In this document: in pieces, positions 1-8,141 of the stretch
Position numbering within the stretch: position 1 is the stretch's first letter
Layout of the letters: every line of letters begins with the position of its first letter
DNA from: Gammaproteobacteria bacterium
GTDB taxonomy: Bacteria > Gemmatimonadota > Gemmatimonadetes > Longimicrobiales > Gaopeijiaceae
Length of the DNA: 61,443 nucleotides
Direction of reading: 5' to 3'
Assembly: GCA_028820325.1 (NCBI GenBank)
Contig: JAPPJO010000085.1
Location: forward strand, 36,523 to 97,965
Notes under the pieces: model-generated
The model's input: the letters and a program-made list of their open reading frames with translations, nothing else
Told to the model about the DNA's origin: nothing
The model's database searches: none
Translations under genes and position numbers: made by a program

Positions 1-908
1 TCGACCCGCCGCGGCCGGTACACCGCCGTGAAGTGCGAGAACCGGTGGGTGACCGCGGGCAGTTCCACGGCCGCCCCGGCCGCGGGCTCCGCGACCTTCA
101 TCGGTCGTCCACCCCGGTCAGCGCCATCGTCCACCTCCACCGCCGGGAACTCCCACATCCCCCCCAGCAGCCCCTCGCGCGGGCGCCGCACCACCAGCGT
201 CCTGCCCTGCGGCGAGACCGCGACCTGCACGTCCCAGGTGCGGGTGGACACCGGGCGCCGCCTTCGCCTCAGCGGCCGCTCCGCCGCCGTGCCGGCTGCG
301 CGCGCCCGGCAGTCCGCCGCCAGCGGACACGCTCCGCACTTCGGCGACCGGGGCGTGCACACGGTGGCCCCCAGCTCCATCATCGCCTCGTTGAAGTCGC
401 CCGGACGTGTTCTGTCCAACAGTCCGGCCGCGAGATCGCGCGCCCGCGCGAGCGAGGGATCGGGGAGGTCGAACAGCCGCGCCACCACCCGGCGCACGTT
501 GCCGTCCACGGCTGGCACCGCCTCCCCGAAGGCAATGCTGGCCACCGCGGCCGCGGTGTACGGTCCGATCCCCGGCAGGGCCCGCAGGCCCGCGGCCGAC
601 GAGGGCAGTACACCGCCATGCCCATCCCGCACCTTCCGCGCGCACCGGTGGGCGTTGCGCGCCCGGGCGTAGTATCCGAGCCCCCGCCACAGCCGCAGCA
701 CCTCTTCCAGGTCGGCGTCGGCGAGCGCGCCTACATCCGGGAACCGCTCCATCCAGCGCCGGTAGAAGGGGGCCACGAAGGCGGCTCGCGTCTGCTGCAG
801 CATGACCTCCGAGATCCACACCGCGTAGGGGTCGCCGACCCCCCGCCACGGCAGGTTCCGCTTGTGCGCGTCGAACCACGCGAGCAGTCTTTCGTGGATG
901 GCTTCCAT
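1..908 (-). CDS. mutY: A/G-specific adenine glycosylase MutY, C-terminus cut by window edge
   Basis: Base-excision repair glycosylase that removes adenine mispaired with 8-oxoguanine. About 302 residues are visible. The N-terminal glycosylase domain has the catalytic Glu in SEVMLQQT (about residue 34), a helix-hairpin-helix LPGIGPYTA (111-119) and the catalytic Asp in VDGNVRR (Asp135). The [4Fe-4S] cysteines are at 184, 191, 194 and 200 in the usual C-x6-C-x2-C-x5-C spacing. From about residue 225 the sequence looks like the NUDIX-type 8-oxoG recognition domain and runs off the left edge without a stop. The ATG at 906-908 is the first start before the conserved N-terminus. It is divergent from the VWA gene, with 89 bases between them. 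Confidence 0.93.
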   Translation of the reverse strand, partial: MEAIHERLLAWFDAHKRNLPWRGVGDPYAVWISEVMLQQTRAAFVAPFYRRWMERFPDVGALADADLEEVLRLWRGLGYYARARNAHRCARKVRDGHGGVLPSSAAGLRALPGIGPYTAAAVASIAFGEAVPAVDGNVRRVVARLFDLPDPSLARARDLAAGLLDRTRPGDFNEAMMELGATVCTPRSPKCGACPLAADCRARAAGTAAERPLRRRRRPVSTRTWDVQVAVSPQGRTLVVRRPREGLLGGMWEFPAVEVDDGADRGGRPMKVAEPAAGAAVELPAVTHRFSHFTAVYRPRRV

Positions 909-997
909 TCTCCTGTGGATGGCCGGCCGCGCCGGCGGCCGTTCAGGTTGATGGACCGGCGGGTGCGAGCGGACGCTCACTCCGGGAGGGCAGGGCA

Positions 998-2284
998 GTG
1001 CGCTTCACGACCTACACAAAGTATCGGCCGGGCCTGCTCGACGCCCTGAACCTCGAGGCCCTGCTCGAGCACCTCACCGACTTCCTGATGGACGGGGGCT
1101 TCGCCGGCGGCCCGCACTTTCATCCCTACTGGGGATGGTCCGGGACCGAGGACACGAGCTCCTACGACGCCCTGCAGAGGGCGATCCTGGACGCCCTCAT
1201 CGAGAGCGGGCAGTTCACCCCGGAGATGCTCGAGGAACTCCGCGGCGAGGGGGAGGGCGACGAGGAGGTCCAGCGCCGCATCGCCCAGCTCATCGACGAA
1301 ATCGTGCAGAAGCTGGTGGAGGAAGGCTACCTGACCCTCGAGGGCGGCAAGGCCATGCCGCCTGCGCAGGAAATGACCGGCCAGGGGCACATCGACGAAG
1401 CTAGGGACGCGGCCCGCAGCGTGAACTTCGGCCTCACGCGCAAGGGGATGGATTTTCTGGGATATCGCGCTCTGCGCAATCTGCTTTCGGCCAGCGGGAC
1501 GTCCAGCTTCGGATCCCACGAAACCCCGCAGCTTGCCACCGGCGTCGAGGCCGACGCGGCGAGCCGCCCCTACGAGTACGGCGACGTGCTGAACCTGGAC
1601 ATTCCCGCCACCCTCCGGAGCGCGATCGAGCGTGAGGGGCTGTCGATTCCCATCGAGCTCGACTACCAGGACCTCATGGTGCGCCAGACCGAGTACCGGT
1701 CCTCGTGCGCCACGGTGCTCATGCTCGACGTGTCGCACTCGATGATCCTGTACGGCGAGGACCGCTTCGGGCCCGCCAAGCGGGTGGCGCTGGCGCTGAC
1801 CCACCTCATCCGCACCCAGTTTCCGGGCGACGTGCTCAGGGTGGTGACCTTCGGCGACCGCGCGACGGAAATCCCGCTTTCGCAGCTCGCGCGTGCGCAG
1901 GTGGGACCGTTCCACACCAATACCGCGGAAGGTCTCCTGATCGCGCGCCGCCTGCTCAAGGCGCAGAAGAAGGACATGATGCAGATCATCATGATCACCG
2001 ACGGCAAGCCCTCCGCGGTGACTCTTCCCAACGGCCGCATCTACAAGAACTCGGGCGCGCCCGACGGCCTCATTCTGCGGCGGACGTTCCGCGAGGTGGC
2101 TGCATGCCGGAATGCGGGCATCCACATCAACACCTTCATGCTGGCCCGCGACCCCTACCTGGTGCGCTTCGTGCGCGAGGTGACCGAGATCTCGCGCGGA
2201 AAGGCCTACTTCACGAGTTCGCTCACCCTGGGGCAGTACATCATGATGGACTTCCTCAGGCGCAAGCAGCGGCGGATCGCCTGA
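998..2284 (+). CDS. VWA domain protein
   Basis: 428 residues starting at GTG 998, with GGGAGGG seven bases upstream. The N-terminal half is acidic and helical (many Glu/Asp around residues 60-110) with no recognised domain. The C-terminal half, about 240-400, is a von Willebrand A domain with an intact metal-ion-dependent adhesion site: DVSHS, a downstream Thr, and ITDGK. No signal peptide or membrane segment, so probably cytoplasmic. VWA proteins of this layout often act with a MoxR-type AAA ATPase; the MoxR gene of this window lies 54 kb away in its own operon, so no partner is visible nearby. Function unknown. Confidence 0.85.
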   Translation: MRFTTYTKYRPGLLDALNLEALLEHLTDFLMDGGFAGGPHFHPYWGWSGTEDTSSYDALQRAILDALIESGQFTPEMLEELRGEGEGDEEVQRRIAQLIDEIVQKLVEEGYLTLEGGKAMPPAQEMTGQGHIDEARDAARSVNFGLTRKGMDFLGYRALRNLLSASGTSSFGSHETPQLATGVEADAASRPYEYGDVLNLDIPATLRSAIEREGLSIPIELDYQDLMVRQTEYRSSCATVLMLDVSHSMILYGEDRFGPAKRVALALTHLIRTQFPGDVLRVVTFGDRATEIPLSQLARAQVGPFHTNTAEGLLIARRLLKAQKKDMMQIIMITDGKPSAVTLPNGRIYKNSGAPDGLILRRTFREVAACRNAGIHINTFMLARDPYLVRFVREVTEISRGKAYFTSSLTLGQYIMMDFLRRKQRRIA

Positions 2285-2304
2285 GAAGGAGCTGGAAGCC
2301 CGGC

Positions 2305-2335
2305 GTTCGAATGTCGAACTAACTGGACTTAGTCC
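2305..2335. other. Two small palindromes between convergent genes
   Basis: The 61 bases between two convergent stop codons are AT-richer than their surroundings. They hold GTTCGA-ATG-TCGAAC (2305-2319) and GGAC-TTA-GTCC (2325-2335). They could act as a weak bidirectional terminator, but neither has a proper T-run. Confidence 0.25.
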
Positions 2336-2345
2336 GATTAGGTTA

Positions 2346-2732
2346 TCACGAGCCCCGGCTGCGTCCCAGCCCGGCCGCCGGCCTCGGCACCAATGCGGCG
2401 AGCACTTCGGCCAGTTCCTGCGTCCCGGCGGCGGCGATCTCGCGATCCCGGCCCCCCTGCGCAAGTGCCGCGCCCGCGCAGGCCTCCAGGCCTTCGACCG
2501 TCGTCCAGTCCACGCCCAGGGCTCCGGCGAGGGTGGTGAGCAGCTCGTCGGCATAGTTCAGCCGCGTCGCGCGGCGGCCGGCGTTCAGGTCCTCCCACGA
2601 AGACTGGCGCCTGCTCCGGGTCGGGTCGCGGGCCTTCTCGCGCTCGTAGATCCCGCGCGCCAGTCGTTCGCGCAGTGCGCGGCGCAGCTCCCGCCTCCGG
2701 TCCCCTGCTTCCGTCGGTGCGGTGGGTGTCAT
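2346..2732 (-). CDS. Small hypothetical protein, last gene of the hem operon
   Basis: 128 residues, not recognised. The N-terminal half is strongly basic and helical (RRRELRRALRERLARG), followed by an Ala/Leu-rich helical part ending in a basic tail. No signal peptide, membrane segment or cysteine motif. Its ATG overlaps the stop of the upstream HmuY-like gene as ATGA (2729-2732), which suggests translational coupling and is the best evidence that it is a real gene. Being last after hemA, hemB and a haem-protein-like gene suggests a link to haem or iron status, but nothing in the sequence shows this. Confidence 0.65.
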   Translation of the reverse strand: MTPTAPTEAGDRRRELRRALRERLARGIYEREKARDPTRSRRQSSWEDLNAGRRATRLNYADELLTTLAGALGVDWTTVEGLEACAGAALAQGGRDREIAAAGTQELAEVLAALVPRPAAGLGRSRGS

Positions 2733-3394
2733 CGTTCGCCGCTGGCGCGGGATGGGTCCCCGGTGTCCGGCTCACGATTCACGGCTTCGCCGGCCTCCGC
2801 AGGCGTCGCCACCGAGCGGCCGCCCGCCCCCTGGTAGACGTAGCGGAAGGTCAGGCATCCGGGCTGGGCGCCCAGGCAGTAGTATCCCAAAAGCTGCAGC
2901 TTGGCATAGCGGCCGTCGGCCGTCCGGACCGCGTAGACGGCGGGGTGCGGCGTCAGGAGGTGGCTTGTCCAGCCGTAGGCATACCAGCGCTCGATGGCGG
3001 CGTTGACCGAATCGCGCCGCACCCGGGTCTCCACGTAAGGTGCGTCGGGCAGCTCCGAAACCGCGTCGAGGTCGGTCTCCTCCAGGCGGATGATCCCGCC
3101 TTCCCCGGAAAAGCCGGGGCCGCCGTTGGCGATGATGTGGAAGCGCCTAAAAGCCAGATCCCACTCACCAGGCCCCGGGTTCACCACCACCGAGCCGCGC
3201 GAGAAGTCGAAGAATTGCCACGCGCCGGTGGAAGTGGCATCCACGGTGTAGTCGATGGGACCTACGAGCGTCTCACCGGCCTCGGAGGGGTCCGGGGGTG
3301 TCGGGACGTGAGCCTCGACCACGGGCCTGCCGAAGGACATGGTCACCAGCACAACGGCCAGGACCACGATGATGCCGACCAGCACGGCCGGCAC
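2729..3394 (-). CDS. HmuY-like protein with N-terminal membrane anchor
   Basis: 221 residues from GTG 3394, preceded by GGAG at six bases and lying 20 bases after the hemB stop. Residues about 2-20 form a single hydrophobic anchor (VLVGIIVVLAVVLVTM). The rest resembles the HmuY family of haem-binding beta-sheet proteins: WQFFDFSRG near the start of the domain, WDLAFRR then IIANGG, and a C-terminal VRTADGRYAKLQLLGYY followed by FRYVYQ. Typical HmuY proteins are surface lipoproteins; this one has a plain membrane helix instead of a lipobox. Position directly after hemB supports a role in binding or handling haem. The family call rests on motif pattern only. Confidence 0.7.
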   Translation of the reverse strand: MPAVLVGIIVVLAVVLVTMSFGRPVVEAHVPTPPDPSEAGETLVGPIDYTVDATSTGAWQFFDFSRGSVVVNPGPGEWDLAFRRFHIIANGGPGFSGEGGIIRLEETDLDAVSELPDAPYVETRVRRDSVNAAIERWYAYGWTSHLLTPHPAVYAVRTADGRYAKLQLLGYYCLGAQPGCLTFRYVYQGAGGRSVATPAEAGEAVNREPDTGDPSRASGER

Positions 3395-3414
3395 CCGGTT
3401 CTCCGGGCGGATCC

Positions 3415-4398
3415 TCAGGTGTCTTCGCGCAGCCAGCGTGCGGCCTCCACGGCGTAGTAGGTGACGATGATGTCCGCGCCCGCCCGCTTGATCGCGCCCA
3501 GGCTCTCCAGCGCCACCGCCCTCTCGTCGATCCAGCCGCGTTCGCCCGCGGCGCGCATCATGCTGAACTCGCCGGACACCTGGTACGCCGCGGTGGGCGC
3601 GCGGAAGGTATCCTTGACCCGGCGGATGACGTCGAGGCACGGGCCCGCCGGCTTTACCATTACGATGTCCGCGCCCTCCTCCAGGTCGGCCTGCACCTCG
3701 CGCAGCGCCTCGTCGCTGTTGGCGGGGTCCATCTGGTGGGTGCGGCGGTCGCCGTGCGAAGGCGCCGAGTGGGCCGCGTCGCGGAAGGGGCCGTAGAAGG
3801 CCGAGGCGTACTTGGCCGCGTACGACACGATGGGGGTCGAGCCGTGGCCCGCCTCGTCCAGGGCCGCGCGGATCGCGCCCACGCGCCCGTCCAGCATGTC
3901 GCTCGGGGCCACCGCGTCCGCTCCCGCGCGGGCGTGAGAGACAGCGGCCCGGGCGAGCAGGGGCAGGGTGGCTTCCTCGTCCGGAGAGCCGTCCGCCGCA
4001 AGGATGGCGCAGTGGCCGTGGTCGGTGTACTGGCAGAGGCACACGTCGGTCCAAACCAGCAGGTCGGGATAGCGCGCCTTGAGTTCACGCACCGTCCGCG
4101 GCACCAGGCCGCCCTCCGCGTAGGCTTCGGAGCCCAGCGCGTCCTTGTGGTCGGGCACGCCGAAGAGGAGAACGGCGCCCACCCCCGCGTCCACGGCCGT
4201 TCCGGCTTCCTCCACGAGCAGCCCAGGGGAGAAGCGGTGTATGCCGGGCATGCTGGGCACGGGCTGGCGCCGTCCTTCGCCCGGCACCACGAAGAGCGGA
4301 TACACGAGATCTTCCACCCGGAGCGCGCTCTCGCGCACCAGGCGGCGCCAGGCAGGCGACTGCCGGAGGCGGCGGAGGCGGTGCTGCGGATAGGCCAT
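3415..4398 (-). CDS. hemB: Delta-aminolevulinic acid dehydratase (porphobilinogen synthase)
   Basis: 327 residues, normal for the family. It condenses two 5-aminolevulinate molecules to porphobilinogen, the second committed step of tetrapyrrole synthesis. The metal-site cysteines are in DVCLCQYTDHGHC (about 118-130), so this is the zinc-type enzyme. The two active-site lysines are in SYAAKYAS (about 194) and IVMVKPAG (about 247). The start MAYPQHRLRRLR matches the usual N-terminus; the frame stays open upstream but overlaps hemA, so the ATG at 4396-4398 was chosen. It follows hemA by 46 bases and belongs to the same operon. hemC, often found between hemA and hemB, is not here. Confidence 0.96.
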   Translation of the reverse strand: MAYPQHRLRRLRQSPAWRRLVRESALRVEDLVYPLFVVPGEGRRQPVPSMPGIHRFSPGLLVEEAGTAVDAGVGAVLLFGVPDHKDALGSEAYAEGGLVPRTVRELKARYPDLLVWTDVCLCQYTDHGHCAILAADGSPDEEATLPLLARAAVSHARAGADAVAPSDMLDGRVGAIRAALDEAGHGSTPIVSYAAKYASAFYGPFRDAAHSAPSHGDRRTHQMDPANSDEALREVQADLEEGADIVMVKPAGPCLDVIRRVKDTFRAPTAAYQVSGEFSMMRAAGERGWIDERAVALESLGAIKRAGADIIVTYYAVEAARWLREDT

Positions 4399-4444
4399 GC
4401 GTCGCGATGCCGCCGTTCTGCGGGTGGGCCGTCCGCCGCGGCGT

Positions 4445-5764
4445 TCAGCCGGCGCCGTTGGGCGCGTGTTCGCCGTTGGACTCCACAGGCTCGTCCGGCG
4501 TGAGCTGGAAGATCTCCTTGACCGCCGCCAGACTGGAAACCCCCTCGGAAGTCTCCAGGTCGAGCTCGCGCAGGTGGCAGGTGGGCTGGTGCAGAAGCCG
4601 GGCCACCAGCGAGCGGGTGTAGCGCTCCAGGCGGTCGCGGCTCGACTCGTCGAAACCGGGCAGGTGCCGGCGCACTTCCTCGTCCGCGATCCTGTAGAAG
4701 CTCTCGCGCAGCGACCGGAGCACCGGAACCACCTGCAGCGTGTCGAACCAGTCGACGAAGTTCTGGAGTTCCTCCTCGACAATGCGCTCGACGTGGGGAA
4801 TCTGCTTGCTGCGGCGGATCAGGTTCTCCTGCACGATGTCGCCCAGGCTGTCCAGGTCGCGCAGGAAGACGTTGGGAATGCGGCCAGCGCTGGATTCGAC
4901 ATCCCTGGGGTTGGCGATGTCGATGATCACCAGCGGCCTTCGACCGCGCTCGCGCATGATGGCGCAGAGGGTCGCGGCGGTGATGACCGGATTCGGGGCG
5001 GAAGTCGCGGTCACCACGACGCTGGCCCGCTTCAGCGCGGCGTGGAGTTCGTCGAACGGCCGCGCGGTCCCGCCGAACTCGTCCGCGACCGCCTGCGCGC
5101 GTGCGGCGGAACGATTCACGATGGTCAGGCTGCGGGGTCGTTTCGCGGCGAAGTTGCGCGCGGCCTGGGCGCCGGTGCGTCCCGCGCCCACCACCAGCAC
5201 CGCCTGCTCGGACAGGTCGGGGAGAATGTTGGTTGCCAGCCGCACCGCGGCGAACGCCACCGACGCCGATCCCTTGCCGATATCCGTTTCCGCGCGCGCC
5301 CGCTTCCCCGTGCGCACGGCGGACTGGAACAGCCGGGTCAGATACGGCCCGCAGGTTCCCTCCTCCTCAGCCAGGGCGTAGGCCTGCCGCACCTGTCCCA
5401 GCACCTGCGGCTCGCCGATCATGAGCGAATCGAGTCCGGCGGCCACGCGGAAGAGGTGATGAACTCCCTCGCGCCCGCTGAGGGAGAACGTGTGACGCGA
5501 GGTGGATACGGCGTCGTTGTCCTTTACGTCGCGCAGCCTGTGACGCATCAGTTCGATGGCCCGAGCCGGCTCGCGCGTCCAGGCGAAGATCTCGGTGCGC
5601 GTGCAGGTGGACAGGACCACGCTCTCGCGAACCACGCGGTCGCCGTCCGCGCCGTCGACGAGCGTTCCGAGCAACTCGCGCGTTTCTTCGCCGGAAAGCG
5701 CCAACTGGTCCCGGGCCGCGGCCGGGGCGACCCTGTGGTTGGTCCCGAATACCAGGAGTTCCAC
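4445..5764 (-). CDS. hemA: Glutamyl-tRNA reductase
   Basis: NADPH-dependent reduction of glutamyl-tRNA to glutamate-1-semialdehyde, the entry to the C5 haem pathway. About 439 residues from GTG 5764, placing the family N-terminus ELLVFGTNHR at residue 2. The catalytic cysteine is Cys54 in LSTCTRTE (most relatives have Asn in place of the Thr after the Cys). A Rossmann motif VLVVGAGRTGAQAARN is central, and a dimerisation helix region follows. AGGGAG lies only three bases before the GTG, so the start is probable, not certain. The frame is open upstream to an ATG at 5881, but that stretch contains the promoter and Fur-like palindrome and is unlike any HemA N-terminus. Confidence 0.93.
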   Translation of the reverse strand: MELLVFGTNHRVAPAAARDQLALSGEETRELLGTLVDGADGDRVVRESVVLSTCTRTEIFAWTREPARAIELMRHRLRDVKDNDAVSTSRHTFSLSGREGVHHLFRVAAGLDSLMIGEPQVLGQVRQAYALAEEEGTCGPYLTRLFQSAVRTGKRARAETDIGKGSASVAFAAVRLATNILPDLSEQAVLVVGAGRTGAQAARNFAAKRPRSLTIVNRSAARAQAVADEFGGTARPFDELHAALKRASVVVTATSAPNPVITAATLCAIMRERGRRPLVIIDIANPRDVESSAGRIPNVFLRDLDSLGDIVQENLIRRSKQIPHVERIVEEELQNFVDWFDTLQVVPVLRSLRESFYRIADEEVRRHLPGFDESSRDRLERYTRSLVARLLHQPTCHLRELDLETSEGVSSLAAVKEIFQLTPDEPVESNGEHAPNGAG

Positions 5765-5849
5765 TGTCTCCCTGGGGTTGAAGCGTCGTGCCGGGCCGAT
5801 ACGTCCCGGGCGGGTTCCGAGCCTGCCGTGGCAACGGGCGGGCAGAAGA

Positions 5850-5864
5850 TGATAATAGTTATCG
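5850..5864. promoter_or_regulatory. Fur-like palindrome in the hemA/ferredoxin divergent region
   Basis: TGATAAT-A-GTTATCG matches 12 of 14 positions of the 7-1-7 Fur box (TGATAAT-N-ATTATCA), with perfect core arms GATAA and TTATC. It overlaps the -10 of the proposed hemA promoter. Iron-responsive repression of haem synthesis is a reasonable inference; binding is not shown. Confidence 0.45.
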
Positions 5865-5881
5865 ATACGGCACGCCTTCAA
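5852..5881 (-). promoter_or_regulatory. Proposed hemA promoter
   Basis: On the minus strand TTGAAG (5881-5876), an 18-base spacer and TATTAT (5857-5852). The -10 is one base off consensus and the -35 two off. It would give a leader of about 80 bases before the hemA GTG. Confidence 0.45.
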
Positions 5882-5964
5882 CCTTGCCCGGTTTCGCGGC
5901 CCTGGAGATGTTCAGCCGTCCCGGCCGACACCGGCGAGGACTCTACTTCAGCGACGGGATCCCG

Positions 5965-6210
5965 GTGAGCGACATTGACGAGCGACGGACAGGAGACCTT
6001 CTGATCCGGATCGACCGGGATCTCTGCGTGGGCTTCGGCGACTGCATCGAGGCCGCCGAAGCCGCCTTCGAGTTGGATGACGAGGGGATTGCGACGTTCA
6101 GGGCGGGGATCGACGAAGTGGACCGCGAGACTCTGTTGGCCGCCTGCGACGAGTGCCCGGTTGACGCGATTTCCGTACTCGATGCCGACGGAACCCAGCT
6201 CGTGCCCTGA
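5965..6210 (+). CDS. Single-cluster ferredoxin
   Basis: 81 residues from GTG 5965 (an in-frame ATG at 5908 would add 19). A small soluble electron carrier. The cluster motif is DLCVGFGDC with later CDECPVDAI: Cys-x5-Cys with Gly where a [4Fe-4S] ferredoxin would have its second Cys, and a distal Cys-Pro. That is the pattern of [3Fe-4S] ferredoxins of the type often paired with P450s. One extra Cys lies three residues before the Cys-Pro. It is divergent from hemA and 22 bases upstream of the Mrp-like ATPase, so it may serve iron-sulfur or redox steps of the maturation genes that follow. The start is uncertain because no strong ribosome site is visible. Confidence 0.82.
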   Translation: MSDIDERRTGDLLIRIDRDLCVGFGDCIEAAEAAFELDDEGIATFRAGIDEVDRETLLAACDECPVDAISVLDADGTQLVP

Positions 6211-6232
6211 TCGGCTGCGCAGTCCCGGTACC

Positions 6233-7141
6233 ATGAGAAAGATCCGCACCTACCACGAGGTGGAATCGCAGACGGGCGACCTGCTCGTGGATCAGATCAG
6301 GGGCCAGCGGCGGCGGCTCGACAGCCGGCTGGCCGGGATTCGCAATCTGGTCGCCGTCGGCAGCGGCAAGGGAGGGGTGGGCAAGAGCCTGGTGACCGCG
6401 AACCTGGCTGCCGCCCTGGCCGCGGAAGGCTGCACGGTCGGCGCGCTGGACGCGGACCTGAACGGCCCGTCGCTGGCCCGCATGCTGGGTGCGTCCGGGA
6501 AGCGGCTGGTGGATGGGGCGGAGGGTGTGGTTCCGGCGCCGGCCGCAGGGGGTGTCCGGGTGATGTCGATGGAGCTGCTGCAGAGCGAGGCCGACGCTCC
6601 GCTGCGCTGGCGGGCGCCCTCCGGTGACGGCTTCCTGTGGCAGAGTTCCATCGAAACCGGTGCCGTGCGCGAGTTTCTGTCCGACGTGGCGTGGGGTGAC
6701 CTCGACTTCCTGCTGATGGATCTGCCTCCGGGTACCGACAAGATGGAGCGCGTCTTCCAGCTCCTGCCGGGACTCGAGACGCTGCTTCTGGTGACGACTC
6801 CGTCCGAGATGTCCCGCCGGGTGGTGGCCCGGGCGGCGCGTCTGGCGCGCGAGCAGGGAATCCCGACGGTAGGCCTGGTGGCGAACATGACCGAATACGT
6901 CTGCCCGTGCTGCGGTTACTCGGATCCGCTCTTTCCCGGAGACGGCGTCGCCCGCCTGGCCGCAGCCACCGGTCTGGAGATCTGGGGCCGGATCCCCTTC
7001 GATCCCCGTCTGGGCGAAGCGTCCGACCGCGGGGTTCCCGCCGTGGTCGCCAGCGAAGATTCGCCGAGCGCGCGCGCCTTCCGGGCGCTGGCGCGGAGGA
7101 TCGCCGAACCCCGAGAGGCGGGGGAGGAGCAAGCCCGATGA
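6233..7141 (+). CDS. Mrp/NBP35-family P-loop ATPase
   Basis: 302 residues. The family carries iron-sulfur clusters on a deviant Walker A P-loop ATPase scaffold. Visible motifs are the Walker A GSGKGGVGKS at about 40-49, ALDADLNGPS, the Walker B region LLMDLPPGT and the C-terminal cluster-type cysteines VCPCCGYSD. The usual N-terminal DUF59 domain is absent; instead there is a short stretch MRKIRTYHEVESQ. The ATG at 6233 lies just after the ferredoxin gene. Its stop overlaps the next start (ATGA at 7138-7141), tying it to the zinc-ribbon/PCP_red protein. A role in delivering clusters to the radical SAM protein downstream is inference. Confidence 0.85.
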   Translation: MRKIRTYHEVESQTGDLLVDQIRGQRRRLDSRLAGIRNLVAVGSGKGGVGKSLVTANLAAALAAEGCTVGALDADLNGPSLARMLGASGKRLVDGAEGVVPAPAAGGVRVMSMELLQSEADAPLRWRAPSGDGFLWQSSIETGAVREFLSDVAWGDLDFLLMDLPPGTDKMERVFQLLPGLETLLLVTTPSEMSRRVVARAARLAREQGIPTVGLVANMTEYVCPCCGYSDPLFPGDGVARLAAATGLEIWGRIPFDPRLGEASDRGVPAVVASEDSPSARAFRALARRIAEPREAGEEQAR

Positions 7142-7590
7142 AGTTCCTCTGCATCCAGTGCGATCACATCATGGCCTTCGCGGAGCGCCAACTGCCCGGA
7201 GACGGCACCCTGGCGGCGGTGTTCGAATGTTCCGCTTGCGGCCGCGAGATCGCCATGCTCACCAACCCCATGGAAACGCAGCTGGTGAGCAGCATGGGCA
7301 TCGAGATCGGGGGCCGGACGGTGCCCGAACAGCCGATGGAGCTGGTGCGCGGCAACCTGGACGGAGGACGCGACGACGCCTTCGTGGAGGAGGAGCGCCC
7401 CGCTCCCGCCCGTCCCGGCCGGGTCGAGTGGACCCCGGCGGCGGTGGATCGGCTCGGCCGGGTGCCGTCCTTCGTGCGCGGCATGGTGAAGCGCATCTAC
7501 ACCGACTACGCCCGCGAACGGGGCATCGAGCGCATGACCCCGGAGGTCATGGACACGGCGCGTTCGGACCTGGGGCTGGAGGGAATGTGA
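7138..7590 (+). CDS. Zinc-ribbon protein with C-terminal PCP_red domain
   Basis: 150 residues. The N-terminus is a small metal ribbon, CIQC at residues 5-8 and CSAC about 25 residues later. The middle is acidic and proline-rich. Residues about 95-150 match the PCP_red domain (best known as the C-terminal domain of the BchB subunit of light-independent protochlorophyllide reductase): WTPAAVDRLGRVPSFVRG, then YARERG and a final MTPEVMDTARSD. No chlorophyll genes are in the window. It is coupled to the Mrp-like ATPase upstream (ATGA) and the membrane protein downstream (GTGA). It is the first of three PCP_red proteins within 5 kb. Function unknown. Confidence 0.8.
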   Translation: MKFLCIQCDHIMAFAERQLPGDGTLAAVFECSACGREIAMLTNPMETQLVSSMGIEIGGRTVPEQPMELVRGNLDGGRDDAFVEEERPAPARPGRVEWTPAAVDRLGRVPSFVRGMVKRIYTDYARERGIERMTPEVMDTARSDLGLEGM

Positions 7591-8033
7591 CCGATTCGAG
7601 CCAGGACCTTGCTCAGGGGCGAGCGGCCGGGCAGGAGCAGAGCCAGGGCCCCGATGCGCGAAGCGGGGATGCGCGGACCCGCAAGTTCCGGCAGGCCGCC
7701 TTCTGGTACCTGCACGTCGGGCTGCTCTACGAGGGCGCCGTGGTGGCCATGTGGCGCAACGGGCTGGTCAACCCGATCCGGGGCCCCATCGTGCTATGGC
7801 TGCTGCTCGGCGCCGCGATCGTGGCGCTCGTCTTCTGGGGGCTCTGGTTTCGGCGCAGCGTGTGGCTGGCCCGGGGGATCTGGGCGCTGCACGCCCTGCG
7901 GCTCCCGAGCATGATCGAGGGAGCGTTCATGCCCGGACCCGACGCCGCGCTTCCCGAAGCGTTCTACCTCACCGCCATCGTCGTCATCGTCATCAACCTG
8001 TGGATGCTGGCCCGCGCCGGATGGGATCTCTGA
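7587..8033 (+). CDS. Small integral membrane protein
   Basis: 148 residues from GTG 7587, overlapping the previous stop as GTGA, with GGAGGG just upstream. A hydrophilic N-terminus of about 35 residues is followed by three or four hydrophobic helices: AAFWYLHVGLLYEGAVVAMW, VLWLLLGAAIVALVFWGLWF, a region around LPSMIEGAFM, and FYLTAIVVIVINLWML. One His (WYLHVGLLYEG) lies within the first helix. No family recognised. Location between the PCP_red ribbon protein and the UspA leader makes it part of the same plus-strand set; it may be the membrane anchor of that set, which is inference. Confidence 0.72.
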   Translation: MTDSSQDLAQGRAAGQEQSQGPDARSGDARTRKFRQAAFWYLHVGLLYEGAVVAMWRNGLVNPIRGPIVLWLLLGAAIVALVFWGLWFRRSVWLARGIWALHALRLPSMIEGAFMPGPDAALPEAFYLTAIVVIVINLWMLARAGWDL

Positions 8034-8105
8034 CGCGGCAGCGGGGCGATTCCCCGGAGTGGATTCTTCCGCTTCATGCGCCGTTGCCGGACCCCTCCGC
8101 AGTGT

Positions 8106-8135
8106 TTGACATCGACAAGCGATTTCCGGTATAAT
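8106..8135 (+). promoter_or_regulatory. Perfect sigma-70-type promoter
   Basis: TTGACA (8106-8111) and TATAAT (8130-8135), both exact consensus, with an 18-base spacer, in otherwise very GC-rich DNA. Transcription would start near 8142 and read into the UspA-PCP_red gene. It is the strongest promoter I see in the window. Confidence 0.85.
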
Positions 8136-8141
8136 TTGCCC

